Below, piece by piece: positions 1 through 8,155 of a stretch of DNA of 64,000 nt (positions within the stretch are counted from its first letter, which is position 1; each line of letters opens with the position of its first letter). The stretch spans positions 70,441 through 134,440 of the forward strand of contig NZ_JAEMQX010000001.1 of assembly GCF_016463645.1 (NCBI RefSeq). Direction: 5' to 3'. The notes under the pieces are model-generated. The model made no database searches and had not been told where the DNA came from. It saw only the letters and a list, made by a program, of their open reading frames with translations. This stretch comes from Sphingopyxis sp. Lineage in GTDB: Bacteria; Pseudomonadota; Alphaproteobacteria; Sphingomonadales; Sphingomonadaceae. The position numbers and the translations under genes are program-made.

Positions 1-2
1 GT

Positions 3-539
3 GCCCGTTTCACCGTAGCGCACGATGCCTCCCGGCCCTTTCGTGTCATCGCCGGGGGATCCGAAATTGTCGCACTCGGCACCATCTTCGAAGTCGATCT
101 GACACGACGCAATCCGAGCGTCCGGCTGGTCAGCGGCTCTGTCGATGTGCGGGCGACAGCGCCCGGCGGACGCACGGTCAGACTGAACCCCGGCGACACG
201 GTCGAGGTACAGGGCGGCGAACCGCTTCATCTGCCGCGCGGCGACGCCGCTCGGTCGACGCCCGACACGGCAATGACGCTACCCGTGGCAAACGTCCAAC
301 CGACATCTCGGGTCGTCGCCGACAAGTTGCCGCTCAGCGAGGTCATCGATCAAGCGAACCGGGTGAACAGCAAGTCAATCCGGCTGGCTGACCCCGCGCT
401 CGGATCGCTTGAGGTCACGGGCCGGTTCGATGTCACCGACAGCGCGTCGCTCGCGCGAAAACTCAGCGCGGTTTTCGGACTTTCGGCCCAAGAGAGTGAC
501 GGCGCCATCATCCTGTCCCGAAAAAAAACGGGGGGATAA
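3..539 (+). CDS. fecR: FecR-family anti-sigma/signal-transducing protein, 5' end outside window
   Basis: The reading frame is open from the first bases of the window and ends at 539, so only the periplasmic C-terminal part is seen (about 178 residues). The part at the left edge (FTVAHDASRPFRVIAGG, then VALGTIFEVD and VRLVSGSVDV) is the core of the FecR domain. The last 70 residues (LPLSEVIDQANRVNSKS onward) form the small C-terminal domain common in FecR proteins. Known role of the family: an inner-membrane regulator that senses the loaded TonB receptor through its STN domain and controls a FecI-type ECF sigma factor. The receptor gene starts 58 bp downstream and does carry an STN domain, so the pair fits. 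A fecI gene would be expected just left of the window. The missing N-terminus and membrane segment cannot be checked here. Confidence 0.9.
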   Translation, partial: ARFTVAHDASRPFRVIAGGSEIVALGTIFEVDLTRRNPSVRLVSGSVDVRATAPGGRTVRLNPGDTVEVQGGEPLHLPRGDAARSTPDTAMTLPVANVQPTSRVVADKLPLSEVIDQANRVNSKSIRLADPALGSLEVTGRFDVTDSASLARKLSAVFGLSAQESDGAIILSRKKTGG

Positions 540-597
540 TTCAGCCGGCCTCGTCTCGCCCTTCCAGACGGCCATCACGGCCGCGCGGGAGGGAAAG

Positions 598-3534
598 ATG
601 AGAGTGAGACTTCTGGCAGCTATCCTGGCTTCGACGGCTGCGACGATTGGGCTTCCAGTGCCCGCCGCCTCGGCTGAGACGGGCCAACAAAGCTATGACA
701 TCGCGCCGCAGGATCTGGCGGACGCTTTGCGGCAATATTCCGAACTTTCGGGCCGGGACGTCATCGCCAATTCGGACGTTGTCGCGCGCAAGAAAAGCGC
801 CCGGGTCAGCGGCACCTTCAACGCCGATGCGGCCCTGGCGCAGCTTCTGGCCGGCACCGAACTGGTCGCCGAAAGCGTGGACGGAACGCTCGTTATCCGC
901 GAGGGAAAGGGCGACAGGTTCGCCGAAAGCTCGGCAAATCGCGGGACCGCGCAGAGTGATGACGCGCAGATCATTGTCACCGGTACCCGCATTCGCGGAG
1001 CCGGCCCGGTCGGCTCGCCCGTGACGATCGTGGATCGCGATGCGCTTGACCGGAGCGGGCGCACGACGCTCGCCGACTATCTTCAAACCATCCCGCAGAA
1101 TTTCTCGGGCGGCCCCAGTGAGGCCACATTTGGCGCGACCGCGCGAGGCAATGCGAACACAAATCTCAACTTCGGGTCGGGGATCAATTTGCGCGGTCTT
1201 GGCAGCGCCTCTACGCTCACCCTGTTCGACGGCGTTCGCCCGGCCATGGGCGGTGCCTGGGGTGCGTTTACCGATCTCTCCTTGATCCCCTCGTCCGCGA
1301 TCGACCGTATCGAGATACTGACCGACGGGGCGTCGGCCATTTACGGTTCGGACGCGGTAGCAGGCGTCGTCAATCTTCGCTTCCGCAATCGCTTCGAAGG
1401 TGCGGAGACGCGCATGCGAGCCGGGACGGCGGACGGCGATTTCAGCGAGATGCAGATCGCCCAGCTGCTCGGCAAAAAATGGAACAGCGGTCACCTCGTA
1501 CTCGCCGCCGAATATTACAGCCGCGGCAACCTGCCCGCAACGAAGCGGCGCTTCACCAGCGAAGATCTGCGCCCCGTAGGCGGCCCCGACCTTCGGTCGA
1601 ATTTCGCCAATCCCGGGACGATCCTTGCCGCCAATGGCCGCGTTTTCGCAATTCCCCCTGGACAGGACGGGCGGGGCCTCACCGCGGCCGATCTGATCGA
1701 GGGGAGCTTCAATCGCGCCGACGCGCAGCGGCTCGTCGACATCCTGCCGCGCCAACGCAGCCTCAGCTTCTATGCCTCAGCCGAACAGGAGATCGGGGCG
1801 ATCACCCTTTTTGCGCGGGGTCTCTATGCGGACAGGCGTTACCGTGTGAACCAGCGCCGGTTCGGACCCGTTCCCGTCACCGTCACGAGCGCCAATCCCT
1901 ATTATGTCGATCCGATCGGCACCGGTCAGCCGATCACGGTATTCTACGACCCGTCGGCCGATTTCGGTCCCGAGGGCGCGCGCGGTAGAGCGCGCGCCCT
2001 CAACCTCTCAGGCGGGGCACGCGCCAATGTTGGCGACTGGTCGCTCGAGATCAGCGGCGGCTACGGCCTGCAGCGCGAGCGCGCCGACGACATCAATATC
2101 ATCCACATCACGCGCCGCTCCGAGGCGCTCGTATTATCCGACCCGGCAACAGCGCTGAACGTGTTCGGAGACGGCGCGGTCAATGATCCGGCGCTTGTCG
2201 GCAGACTTCGCGGCGGCCTTGTCTCGCGGGTGCGCTCGCGAGTCTGGACGGCGGCTCTGCGCGCGGACGGCAGTTTGTTCGATCTTCCCGCCGGCACAGT
2301 GAAACTCGCCGCCGGCGCCGAGATTCGCGGCGAACGCCTCGACTATACGTCGGTCTTTGACCTCTTCGGTAACAGCACAACCACCTCGCGCCTGCCCGGG
2401 CTTCCGGGCAAGCGCACGGTTCGAGCCCTTTATGGCGAGTTGGTAATTCCCATCTTCGATGCAGGGACGAGCCTCCCGGGTGCGCTGCAGCTGTCGCTCG
2501 CCGGACGCCATGAGGATTATTCGGACGTCGGCAGCACGAGCAACCCCAAGCTGGGTCTGCGCTGGACGCCCGTTCGGGGCGTGGTGGTCCGGGCCTCCTA
2601 TGGCCATTCCTTCAGGGCACCCTTCTTCACCGAACTGGTCGGCGCCGCCAATGCGACCTACCAGCCCGTCTATCTGCCCGATCCTCAATCGCCGACCGGC
2701 CAGACGCTGGCGCTCGCGCTACTTGGTTTCCGTCCCGACCTTGGCCCCGAGAAGGCGACGAGCTGGACGGCGGGCGTCGACCTCGAACCCGTCGCCCTGC
2801 CGGGGTTGAGGCTTTCAGCCACCTGGTTCGACATTGCCTATCGCGACCGTATCGCGAGCGCCTCCTTCGATATTTTCAACTTCCTCGCACGGCGGGATGT
2901 CTATGGCGAGCTTGTCGACGAGACGCCCGACCCGGCGGAGGTCGCTGCCTATTTCGCAAATCCGAACCTCAGAAATCCGCTCGGTGTCCAAGCTTCGGAT
3001 ATCGAGGTCATCGCCGATGCGCGAACTTTCAACCTGTCGCGGGTGACGATCCGCGGCCTGGATTTCGACGCTTCCTACCGCCATTCCATTCCGAATGGCG
3101 CGCTCACGCTTTCGCTGGGCGGATCTCGCCTGTTCAGCATCGACCAGCAGGTCACGCGCTCCGCGCCAGCGATCAACGCGGTCGGGACGCTTGGCAATCC
3201 CGTGAAGCTCCGCCTGCGCGGTCGCCTCGGCTTCGAGGCGGGGCCCTTCGACGGCGGGCTGTCGCTGCTCCATATGTCGGGTTATCGCAACCAGACCGCG
3301 ACGCCTGCCGAAAAGGTGAAGAGCTGGACGACATTCGACCTCCAGCTCGGCGCGCGCATCGCTGGCGCTCCAGGTGGGCGAGCCTTCCGCCTGGCACTCA
3401 ACGTCAACAATCTCTTCGATCGGGACCCGCCTTATGTCCTTTTCAGAACGGCGACCTCGGTACTCGGCTATGACCCCGAGCAGGCGAGCGCTGTAGGGCG
3501 AACGATCGCGCTGCAGGGGATCGTAACATGGTGA
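598..3534 (+). CDS. TonB-dependent receptor with N-terminal STN domain, lasso locus
   Basis: 978 residues. I chose the ATG at 598 because it follows a GGGAGGGAAAG ribosome site and begins a clear Sec signal peptide (MRVRLLAAILASTAATIGLP, cleaved near AASAE). The open frame itself runs further upstream, through the fecR end, without a plausible signal. Residues about 30-105 are an STN domain (IAPQDLADALRQYSELSGRD). This is followed by the plug (IIVTGTRIRGAG) and a 22-strand-type barrel ending in ALQGIVTW. STN receptors signal through FecR to an ECF sigma factor. It overlaps the isopeptidase start by 7 bp, so the two are co-translated. By analogy with other sphingomonad lasso loci, the likely ligand is the lasso peptide or a lasso-metal complex, but the sequence does not prove this. 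Confidence 0.93.
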   Translation: MRVRLLAAILASTAATIGLPVPAASAETGQQSYDIAPQDLADALRQYSELSGRDVIANSDVVARKKSARVSGTFNADAALAQLLAGTELVAESVDGTLVIREGKGDRFAESSANRGTAQSDDAQIIVTGTRIRGAGPVGSPVTIVDRDALDRSGRTTLADYLQTIPQNFSGGPSEATFGATARGNANTNLNFGSGINLRGLGSASTLTLFDGVRPAMGGAWGAFTDLSLIPSSAIDRIEILTDGASAIYGSDAVAGVVNLRFRNRFEGAETRMRAGTADGDFSEMQIAQLLGKKWNSGHLVLAAEYYSRGNLPATKRRFTSEDLRPVGGPDLRSNFANPGTILAANGRVFAIPPGQDGRGLTAADLIEGSFNRADAQRLVDILPRQRSLSFYASAEQEIGAITLFARGLYADRRYRVNQRRFGPVPVTVTSANPYYVDPIGTGQPITVFYDPSADFGPEGARGRARALNLSGGARANVGDWSLEISGGYGLQRERADDINIIHITRRSEALVLSDPATALNVFGDGAVNDPALVGRLRGGLVSRVRSRVWTAALRADGSLFDLPAGTVKLAAGAEIRGERLDYTSVFDLFGNSTTTSRLPGLPGKRTVRALYGELVIPIFDAGTSLPGALQLSLAGRHEDYSDVGSTSNPKLGLRWTPVRGVVVRASYGHSFRAPFFTELVGAANATYQPVYLPDPQSPTGQTLALALLGFRPDLGPEKATSWTAGVDLEPVALPGLRLSATWFDIAYRDRIASASFDIFNFLARRDVYGELVDETPDPAEVAAYFANPNLRNPLGVQASDIEVIADARTFNLSRVTIRGLDFDASYRHSIPNGALTLSLGGSRLFSIDQQVTRSAPAINAVGTLGNPVKLRLRGRLGFEAGPFDGGLSLLHMSGYRNQTATPAEKVKSWTTFDLQLGARIAGAPGGRAFRLALNVNNLFDRDPPYVLFRTATSVLGYDPEQASAVGRTIALQGIVTW

Positions 3535-5483
3535 TGCTGGCGGCGGCGATGGCCGCCGCCACGCCGCTCGTCACCGTCGAGGATATTGTGGCGACACGCG
3601 ACATCAGCGGCGTCACCATATCGCCCGACGGCCGCTGGGCTGCCTATCGTGTGAGCGAGCCTTCGGTGGCCGAAAACCGCGTTGCACTTGGCTGGCATAT
3701 CGTTGGGGTCAATGGCGGCGACCATCGCCGCGTCGCGGATGGAGGCGCGGCGAGGTTCAGCTTTGCCGGCACGCTGATCGAGAATGCGCCCATATGGGAC
3801 GCGGATTCGAAAGGCTTCCACTTTCTTGCGATGCAGGACGGCGCGGTCGGCGTGTGGTCGTGGCGCATGGGCGGCAAGGCCCGGCTCGCGATTTCCGATC
3901 CTGCCGACATCGTCGATTTCCGGATGGCGGACGATGGTCGCCGCATCATCTATCATGTCGGGGCGACACGAGCCCAAATCGCGGCGGCGGAAAAGCGGGC
4001 CTATGATGAGGGGGTGCTCGTTGATCCAACGGTCGATGTCATGCAGCCGTTCGCCGGGGGCGCGATCGTCGACGGGAAGCGCGTCATGCAGCGGCTTCGG
4101 GGAGGATGGTTTGAACGCGTGCGCCTCCTCGCGGACACGCCGCCGACGGAAAAATCGGCGATGGTGTGGGGATCGGCCCAGCCCGACTCTCCCGTGCCGC
4201 AGACCTCTGCGATCGGGCAACATGTCGTCGCCGGCGACAGCGCGGAGGCCAGAATCGTTCGCGATGGAGGCAAAACCCGCGTCGACGTGTTGCAGCCGGG
4301 CCATCCGCCCCTCGAATGCGCTATCGCTGCCTGTGCATCACCCAGGCTCCGCGCGCTTGGCTGGCGCCCCGACGGCAAGGCGCTTTTGCTCTTCGAGGCC
4401 AGTCCGGGATCCGAAGAGACAATTTCGTTGTGGCGTCTGAATGGCGAAGCGCCTGAACGGCTCGCGGTCACCGACGGGGCGCCCTTCTCGCCCTTCAATC
4501 CCGATCGCTGCGCGATTGGACCCGCCTTCCTTGTCTGCGCCGAAGCCTCAGGCGTCTCGCCGCCGAGGCTTGTTCGCGTCGATTATAGCAGCGGGGCCCG
4601 GAAACTCCTGGTCGACCCCAATGCGGACCTGCGGCGCAAGATCGCCACAAAGGCCACGCCCATGTCCTGGTCGATCGCCAGTGGGCAAAAGTTCAGCGGT
4701 TTCCTGCTTCGTCCAGCGCACGCTGCGCCGCCCTTCCCGCTCGTGATCCAATATTATCATTGCGACGGTTTCTTGAAGGGCGGCGTCGGCGACGAGATCC
4801 CGATGCTGCCCCTCGCGGACTCCGGGATAGCGGTTCTCTGTATCCGAAAGGCTCAGGGCAAATTCTCCAACGCTGAGGAAGAATATGACCTGGCGCTTTC
4901 GGGCATCTCCGCCGCAATCGATACGCTCGCCGCAGACGGCATCGTCGATCCACGGCATGTCGGTATTGGCGGCCTCAGTTTCGGATCGCAGGTCGCCCTC
5001 TGGGCCATCCGCAAGTCGGATCGCTTCGCCGCCGCGACGCTCTCGTCGGCGCAGTTCGAACCCCATTTCTATTGGGCCACTGCGTTGCCCGGCAGCGGTA
5101 TGCCCGACACGCTGGCGAACCGATGGGGCCTCGGCGATCCCGACACCGATCCCGAAGGCTGGAACCGGCTTTCCGCGACAAGCGACGCCGCCGGCCTCGA
5201 CACCCCTCTCCTGATGCAACTACCCGAAGCCGAGGCTCGCCTTGTCATCGAGTTTCACACGCGCCTCAAACGGGCCGGAAAGCCCGCCGAGCTCTTCGTG
5301 TTCGCCGACGAGCCTCACATCAAGACCCAGCCGGTGCATCAATTTGCGGTCAATGCGCGCAACCTCGACTGGTATCGCTTCTGGCTGGCCGATTTCGAGG
5401 ATCCGAACCCTCAAAAGCAGGATCGATATGCGCGTTGGCGCGAATTGCGCGCGGGACATCCCTTGCAACGTCCCGCGCCATAG
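3528..5483 (+). CDS. Atxe2-family lasso-peptide isopeptidase (S9-like serine peptidase)
   Basis: 651 residues with a short hydrophobic N-terminus (MVMLAAAMAAATPLV). The first two thirds are a beta-propeller of the prolyl-oligopeptidase type (VTISPDGRWAAYRV, LGWRPDGKALLLF). The C-terminal alpha/beta hydrolase domain has the nucleophile motif GGLSFGS with Ser484, and a candidate catalytic His597 in ADEPHIKTQ. Known Atxe2 enzymes cut the macrolactam isopeptide bond and linearise the lasso peptide. They are found only beside lasso clusters. The start overlaps the receptor stop (ATG at 3528, receptor TGA at 3532-3534), indicating coupled import and opening of the peptide. The lasso A-B-C genes converge on it from the other strand. 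An alternative start is ATG 3534. The family call is confident; the substrate is inferred from position. Confidence 0.9.
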   Translation: MVMLAAAMAAATPLVTVEDIVATRDISGVTISPDGRWAAYRVSEPSVAENRVALGWHIVGVNGGDHRRVADGGAARFSFAGTLIENAPIWDADSKGFHFLAMQDGAVGVWSWRMGGKARLAISDPADIVDFRMADDGRRIIYHVGATRAQIAAAEKRAYDEGVLVDPTVDVMQPFAGGAIVDGKRVMQRLRGGWFERVRLLADTPPTEKSAMVWGSAQPDSPVPQTSAIGQHVVAGDSAEARIVRDGGKTRVDVLQPGHPPLECAIAACASPRLRALGWRPDGKALLLFEASPGSEETISLWRLNGEAPERLAVTDGAPFSPFNPDRCAIGPAFLVCAEASGVSPPRLVRVDYSSGARKLLVDPNADLRRKIATKATPMSWSIASGQKFSGFLLRPAHAAPPFPLVIQYYHCDGFLKGGVGDEIPMLPLADSGIAVLCIRKAQGKFSNAEEEYDLALSGISAAIDTLAADGIVDPRHVGIGGLSFGSQVALWAIRKSDRFAAATLSSAQFEPHFYWATALPGSGMPDTLANRWGLGDPDTDPEGWNRLSATSDAAGLDTPLLMQLPEAEARLVIEFHTRLKRAGKPAELFVFADEPHIKTQPVHQFAVNARNLDWYRFWLADFEDPNPQKQDRYARWRELRAGHPLQRPAP

Positions 5484-5487
5484 GTTC

Positions 5488-5523
5488 GTGCCGGGCGTCC
5501 GTTCCCCGGCGGACATCCGGCAC
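5488..5523. terminator. Hairpin between convergent isopeptidase and cyclase genes
   Basis: GTGCCGG (5488-5494) pairs with CCGGCAC (5517-5523), with a further GTCCG/CGGAC pairing inside. It lies in the 43-bp gap where the plus-strand isopeptidase and the minus-strand cyclase end, so it probably serves as a shared terminator. There is no long T-run on either side, which lowers confidence. Confidence 0.5.
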
Positions 5524-5526
5524 GGG

Positions 5527-7227
5527 CTATTGGCCGCCAGCCGTCGGTGCCCCTGCAACCGAACGCGCCCATCTTTCCATGTCGACGAGTTGCAATATGC
5601 GAACATAGTCATTGTCGAGCGCGCCAGCAGGACGCGCGGTCGCGGCGCCAATCGCGTCACAATCAATGATACCCAGCGCCGCCAGCAGTCCCTCCTGCAA
5701 AAAGTCGCGCAGATGTGCGCGGTTTCGATCATAGGCCGGCACAAACAGGGATTCGAGTCCGCCCTTCGTTCGGCGCTGTAAAACAAGCGCCGGAAGATCG
5801 CCCGCAAACGCCTTGCGCGCTAGTGAGCGATCGTGCCCGCCCGCCGACCATTGCCAGACCGGGACGCCAAGGCCGTATTCGACCAATGGTTGCGAAAGCA
5901 GCGGCGCGATCACGGGCACATGAAAAGCGCGGTCATAACCGTCGAGAAAGGGCAGGATGCGCATCAGCATGCCCACATAGGCGCGCTGTCCGTCGCTGGC
6001 GGCGGACGCATCGGCAAACCAGGGATGTTCTGGCACCGTCGAAGCATGACGGCTAGCCAGGAACCGCTCATCGCGAGGCCAGGGCGGAGGCCGCTTCAGA
6101 AGGCGCCTGATAGCGAAGCGCCATGCTTCGAGCATATGGGTGTTAGTGAGGCGCCCAAGGTCGGAGGCCGCTCGCCAGGCCGCGCCGAGCCCGGCAAAGC
6201 GCAGCGCGTCGACTACGGGAGCTGCGGAAATGATATAGCCGAAGAGATTATCGCCGCCGACGCCGGTGAATATCGCGCCCGCACCATAGCCCTCGGCTGC
6301 TTCGCATAACCGGATATCGCTCTCGTCGATCAGGCCGAAGCCGCCGGGCCTGACGCGCGGTTCGCCGAGGGCAGCAAGCGGGTCCGGTGGGGCCGCATTC
6401 AGCAATATTTCGAGAAGCGCTATGTCGGCGTGATCGGCGACCGCATGGGCGTATCGGCGTTCGTCCCCATCAGGACGCCGCGTCACAAGCGTCACCGCGC
6501 GCCACGTCGCACGCGTCCGCGCGAGCGAGGCGGCGACGATCGAGGAATCAAGCCCGCCCGAGAGCTCGAGCTGGACGCGCTCGAACCGCGTCGACCATGC
6601 GCCGACCGCTGACATGACGTGTCGGCGGAGCTCGTCGAGCGACGCCTCGACTGGTGGACGCACGGTGAAGGACCATGGCGACCAGGCTTGGCGAACGACC
6701 GCGGGCGAACCCATCATGAGTGTTTCGCCGGCGAGAAGCTCGCGCACCATGGCGATCCCGGTTGCCGGACCGCGCAAGATAGGGAAGCGAAGCTGGGCAT
6801 CGATCGCGGCGGGATCGAGCCTGTCGAGGGAAAGGCCCATCGCCTTGCCAATCTCGAGGTGCGAAAATGCGCAGGCGCCGTCTTCGGCGAAAAAGAGCGC
6901 TGGTCCCGTCACCGGCGATCGCAGGACATGGACATCGCCCGCCGGCTCCTTCCAGGCCAGAAGATAATTGCCCCACAAATGTTTGACGGCCCATTCAGCG
7001 CCGCGCGCTTCGATTTCACGGGCTTCGTCATCACCGAGCTCATCGCAGGCGCGATTGTCCGAGCGGCGGAACGCCCAGCCAAACAGAAGCGTGTTACCCT
7101 TCTTCGAAAACGCTACCGCCGCGTCGCTCAGCAACCGGACATGGGCCAGTCGCGCGACCTCGCGGAGGCTCCCACGGGGTTCAGAATGCGACGCAGCGCG
7201 CGCTTCGAAGGCGATGCGCAAAGTCAC
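5527..7227 (-). CDS. Lasso-peptide macrolactam synthetase (asparagine-synthetase-like, C protein)
   Basis: 566 residues. The C protein adenylates the side-chain carboxylate at ring position 7-9 of the core peptide and closes the isopeptide bond with the N-terminal amine. The N-terminal half resembles the glutaminase-like domain of AsnB without an N-terminal catalytic Cys, as expected for lasso cyclases. The ATP-pyrophosphatase motif is clear (LELSGGLDSSIVAA), followed by IFTGVGGDNLFGY. I set the start at GTG 7227, which overlaps the stop of the B gene (GTGA, 4 bp). The open frame upstream is Arg/Pro-rich shadow sequence. The tight overlap makes B and C one translational unit. It lies downstream of the 44-residue precursor, giving the order A-B-C. 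Confidence 0.93.
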   Translation of the reverse strand: MTLRIAFEARAASHSEPRGSLREVARLAHVRLLSDAAVAFSKKGNTLLFGWAFRRSDNRACDELGDDEAREIEARGAEWAVKHLWGNYLLAWKEPAGDVHVLRSPVTGPALFFAEDGACAFSHLEIGKAMGLSLDRLDPAAIDAQLRFPILRGPATGIAMVRELLAGETLMMGSPAVVRQAWSPWSFTVRPPVEASLDELRRHVMSAVGAWSTRFERVQLELSGGLDSSIVAASLARTRATWRAVTLVTRRPDGDERRYAHAVADHADIALLEILLNAAPPDPLAALGEPRVRPGGFGLIDESDIRLCEAAEGYGAGAIFTGVGGDNLFGYIISAAPVVDALRFAGLGAAWRAASDLGRLTNTHMLEAWRFAIRRLLKRPPPWPRDERFLASRHASTVPEHPWFADASAASDGQRAYVGMLMRILPFLDGYDRAFHVPVIAPLLSQPLVEYGLGVPVWQWSAGGHDRSLARKAFAGDLPALVLQRRTKGGLESLFVPAYDRNRAHLRDFLQEGLLAALGIIDCDAIGAATARPAGALDNDYVRILQLVDMERWARSVAGAPTAGGQ

Positions 7228-7874
7228 AGCCTGAAGACCGGTGTGAAACTGAGCACATTCGCCAGCGGATCGGACAACAGATAGTCTTCGGCCTGCACCC
7301 AGCAATGCGCGGCGAAAGGATCGAGGCGAACGCCGAAATAGAGGTCGGCGTCGAGGCCCTTTCGCCAGAGGAGGCGCATCAGGGCGAGCGAGTCCGGAAC
7401 GCAGCTTCGCTGGATCGGGACGTCGGCACGTCGAAGAGCGAAGGCGCGCGCGTGGTCCGCAGTTTCGATCGAAAACTGCCGCCCGACATCCACCGGGCGA
7501 GCCCGGCGCCATGCCGCGATACTGCGCTTGATGCCCAATATCCGCAGGCTGGCGCTCGCCTCCAGTTGCGCGCGCAGCGCATGGTGAAATGGAAGATGGG
7601 CTGACACACGGGCTTCCGCCTCGAGGACACTTGAGCCGGGCAGCGCAGCCTCCACCGGTTCGAAACCGTTGCTGCCTTCGACCAGCAGCGACCGCCCGCC
7701 GGGCCGGGGAAGGCGACGAATTGTGCCTGCATCAATGGTCCCGGCGATCAGGTCCCGCAGAGCCTGGGCGGCCTCGGCCTTGATCAGAAAATAGCGGTTG
7801 ATGTCGAGGTCGAGCAAAACGGCGCGTTCGCCGATGAAGCCAAAGGAAAGCCCGGGTCGAAGCTGATATGTCAT
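7224..7874 (-). CDS. Fused lasso-peptide B protein (PqqD-like B1 plus transglutaminase-like B2)
   Basis: 216 residues. The first 75 or so resemble a PqqD-type leader-recognition element (LRPGLSFGFIGERAVLLDLD, then YFLIKAEAAQALRDL). Residues about 95-216 are the transglutaminase-like protease that removes the leader: Cys in QRSCVPDSLALMRLLWRKG, His in PFAAHCWVQAED, and Asp in YLLSDPLANV form the expected triad. The fused B1-B2 form is typical of proteobacterial lasso clusters. It begins 44 bp after the precursor stop, with a strong hairpin occupying the space just before its ATG and no obvious Shine-Dalgarno sequence outside that hairpin. Its stop overlaps the start of the cyclase by 4 bp. Confidence 0.93.
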   Translation of the reverse strand: MTYQLRPGLSFGFIGERAVLLDLDINRYFLIKAEAAQALRDLIAGTIDAGTIRRLPRPGGRSLLVEGSNGFEPVEAALPGSSVLEAEARVSAHLPFHHALRAQLEASASLRILGIKRSIAAWRRARPVDVGRQFSIETADHARAFALRRADVPIQRSCVPDSLALMRLLWRKGLDADLYFGVRLDPFAAHCWVQAEDYLLSDPLANVLSFTPVFRL

Positions 7875-7882
7875 GAGAATGT

Positions 7883-7911
7883 GGAGGGCGCGGCGATGTG
7901 CCGCGCCCTCC
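7883..7911 (-). promoter_or_regulatory. 12-bp perfect hairpin between lasso precursor and B gene
   Basis: GGAGGGCGCGGC (7883-7894) and GCCGCGCCCTCC (7900-7911) pair perfectly around a 5-nt loop. In the minus-strand transcript the hairpin starts 7 nt after the precursor stop and ends 8 nt before the ATG of the B gene. It has no T-run, so it is more likely a transcript stabiliser, partial terminator or translational block that favours precursor over enzymes. The only purine-rich GGAGGG near the B start lies inside the 5' arm. Confidence 0.75.
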
Positions 7912-7918
7912 CCGGCCT

Positions 7919-8053
7919 TCAGTCAGCCAGGATGGCCGGAACGAGCCGTTCGAAGCCGCCGATTTCGGCGACGTAGATGAGCGAGCCGCGCGTCTCGATG
8001 CTCGCGACGCCCAGTTCCTCGATGCCGTCTTCGACAATGTCATTGCGGTCCAT
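7919..8053 (-). CDS. Lasso-peptide precursor (44 aa)
   Basis: Small gene found by reading the gap upstream of the B gene. It starts at ATG 8053 after an AAGGAGAG site and stops at TGA 7919. The leader (residues 1-22) ends LGVASIETR, matching the sphingomonad/caulobacter leader end with Thr at -2 (compare astexin-1, LGKASAETR before its Gly1). The predicted core is residues 23-44, with ring segment GSLIYVAE and tail IGGFERLVPAILAD. Gly23 to Glu30 would give an 8-residue macrolactam ring; no Cys, so class II. The ring and tail are unusually hydrophobic; Phe34, Glu35 or Arg36 are candidate plug residues. The processing, cyclisation, uptake and isopeptidase genes surround it. The exact cleavage site and ring size are predictions from the motif. 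Confidence 0.92.
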   Translation of the reverse strand: MDRNDIVEDGIEELGVASIETRGSLIYVAEIGGFERLVPAILAD

Positions 8054-8145
8054 GGGACTCTCCTTCGTCAATGCCGCGGAATTGCGACACGGCCAAGGCT
8101 ATGCTCCCTCGTTCAAATAGGAATTTTATACGGCTCATATGGGTC

Positions 8146-8155
8146 GAATATATTC
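8146..8155. promoter_or_regulatory. Palindrome GAATATATTC upstream of lasso precursor, candidate operator
   Basis: A perfect 10-bp palindrome at the end of the gntR gene, 93 bp upstream of the precursor ATG. The 101-bp gap also holds an AT-rich TATAAAAT stretch (minus strand) that could be a -10 element, so a promoter for A-B-C is likely here. The adjacent GntR protein is the obvious candidate ligand, though this is not shown. Similar GAATATATTC sequence occurs at about 14,037-14,046, so it may not be specific. Confidence 0.35.

Noticed and set aside
541-1755. 404-codon minus-strand frame opposite the first TonB receptor
   Set aside because: Arg/Ala-rich antisense shadow of a strongly supported gene; no ribosome site or motifs.
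7875-8154. Second lasso precursor gene
   Set aside because: No other frame with a Thr-X-Gly leader end and Asp/Glu at ring position 7-9 was seen around the A gene.
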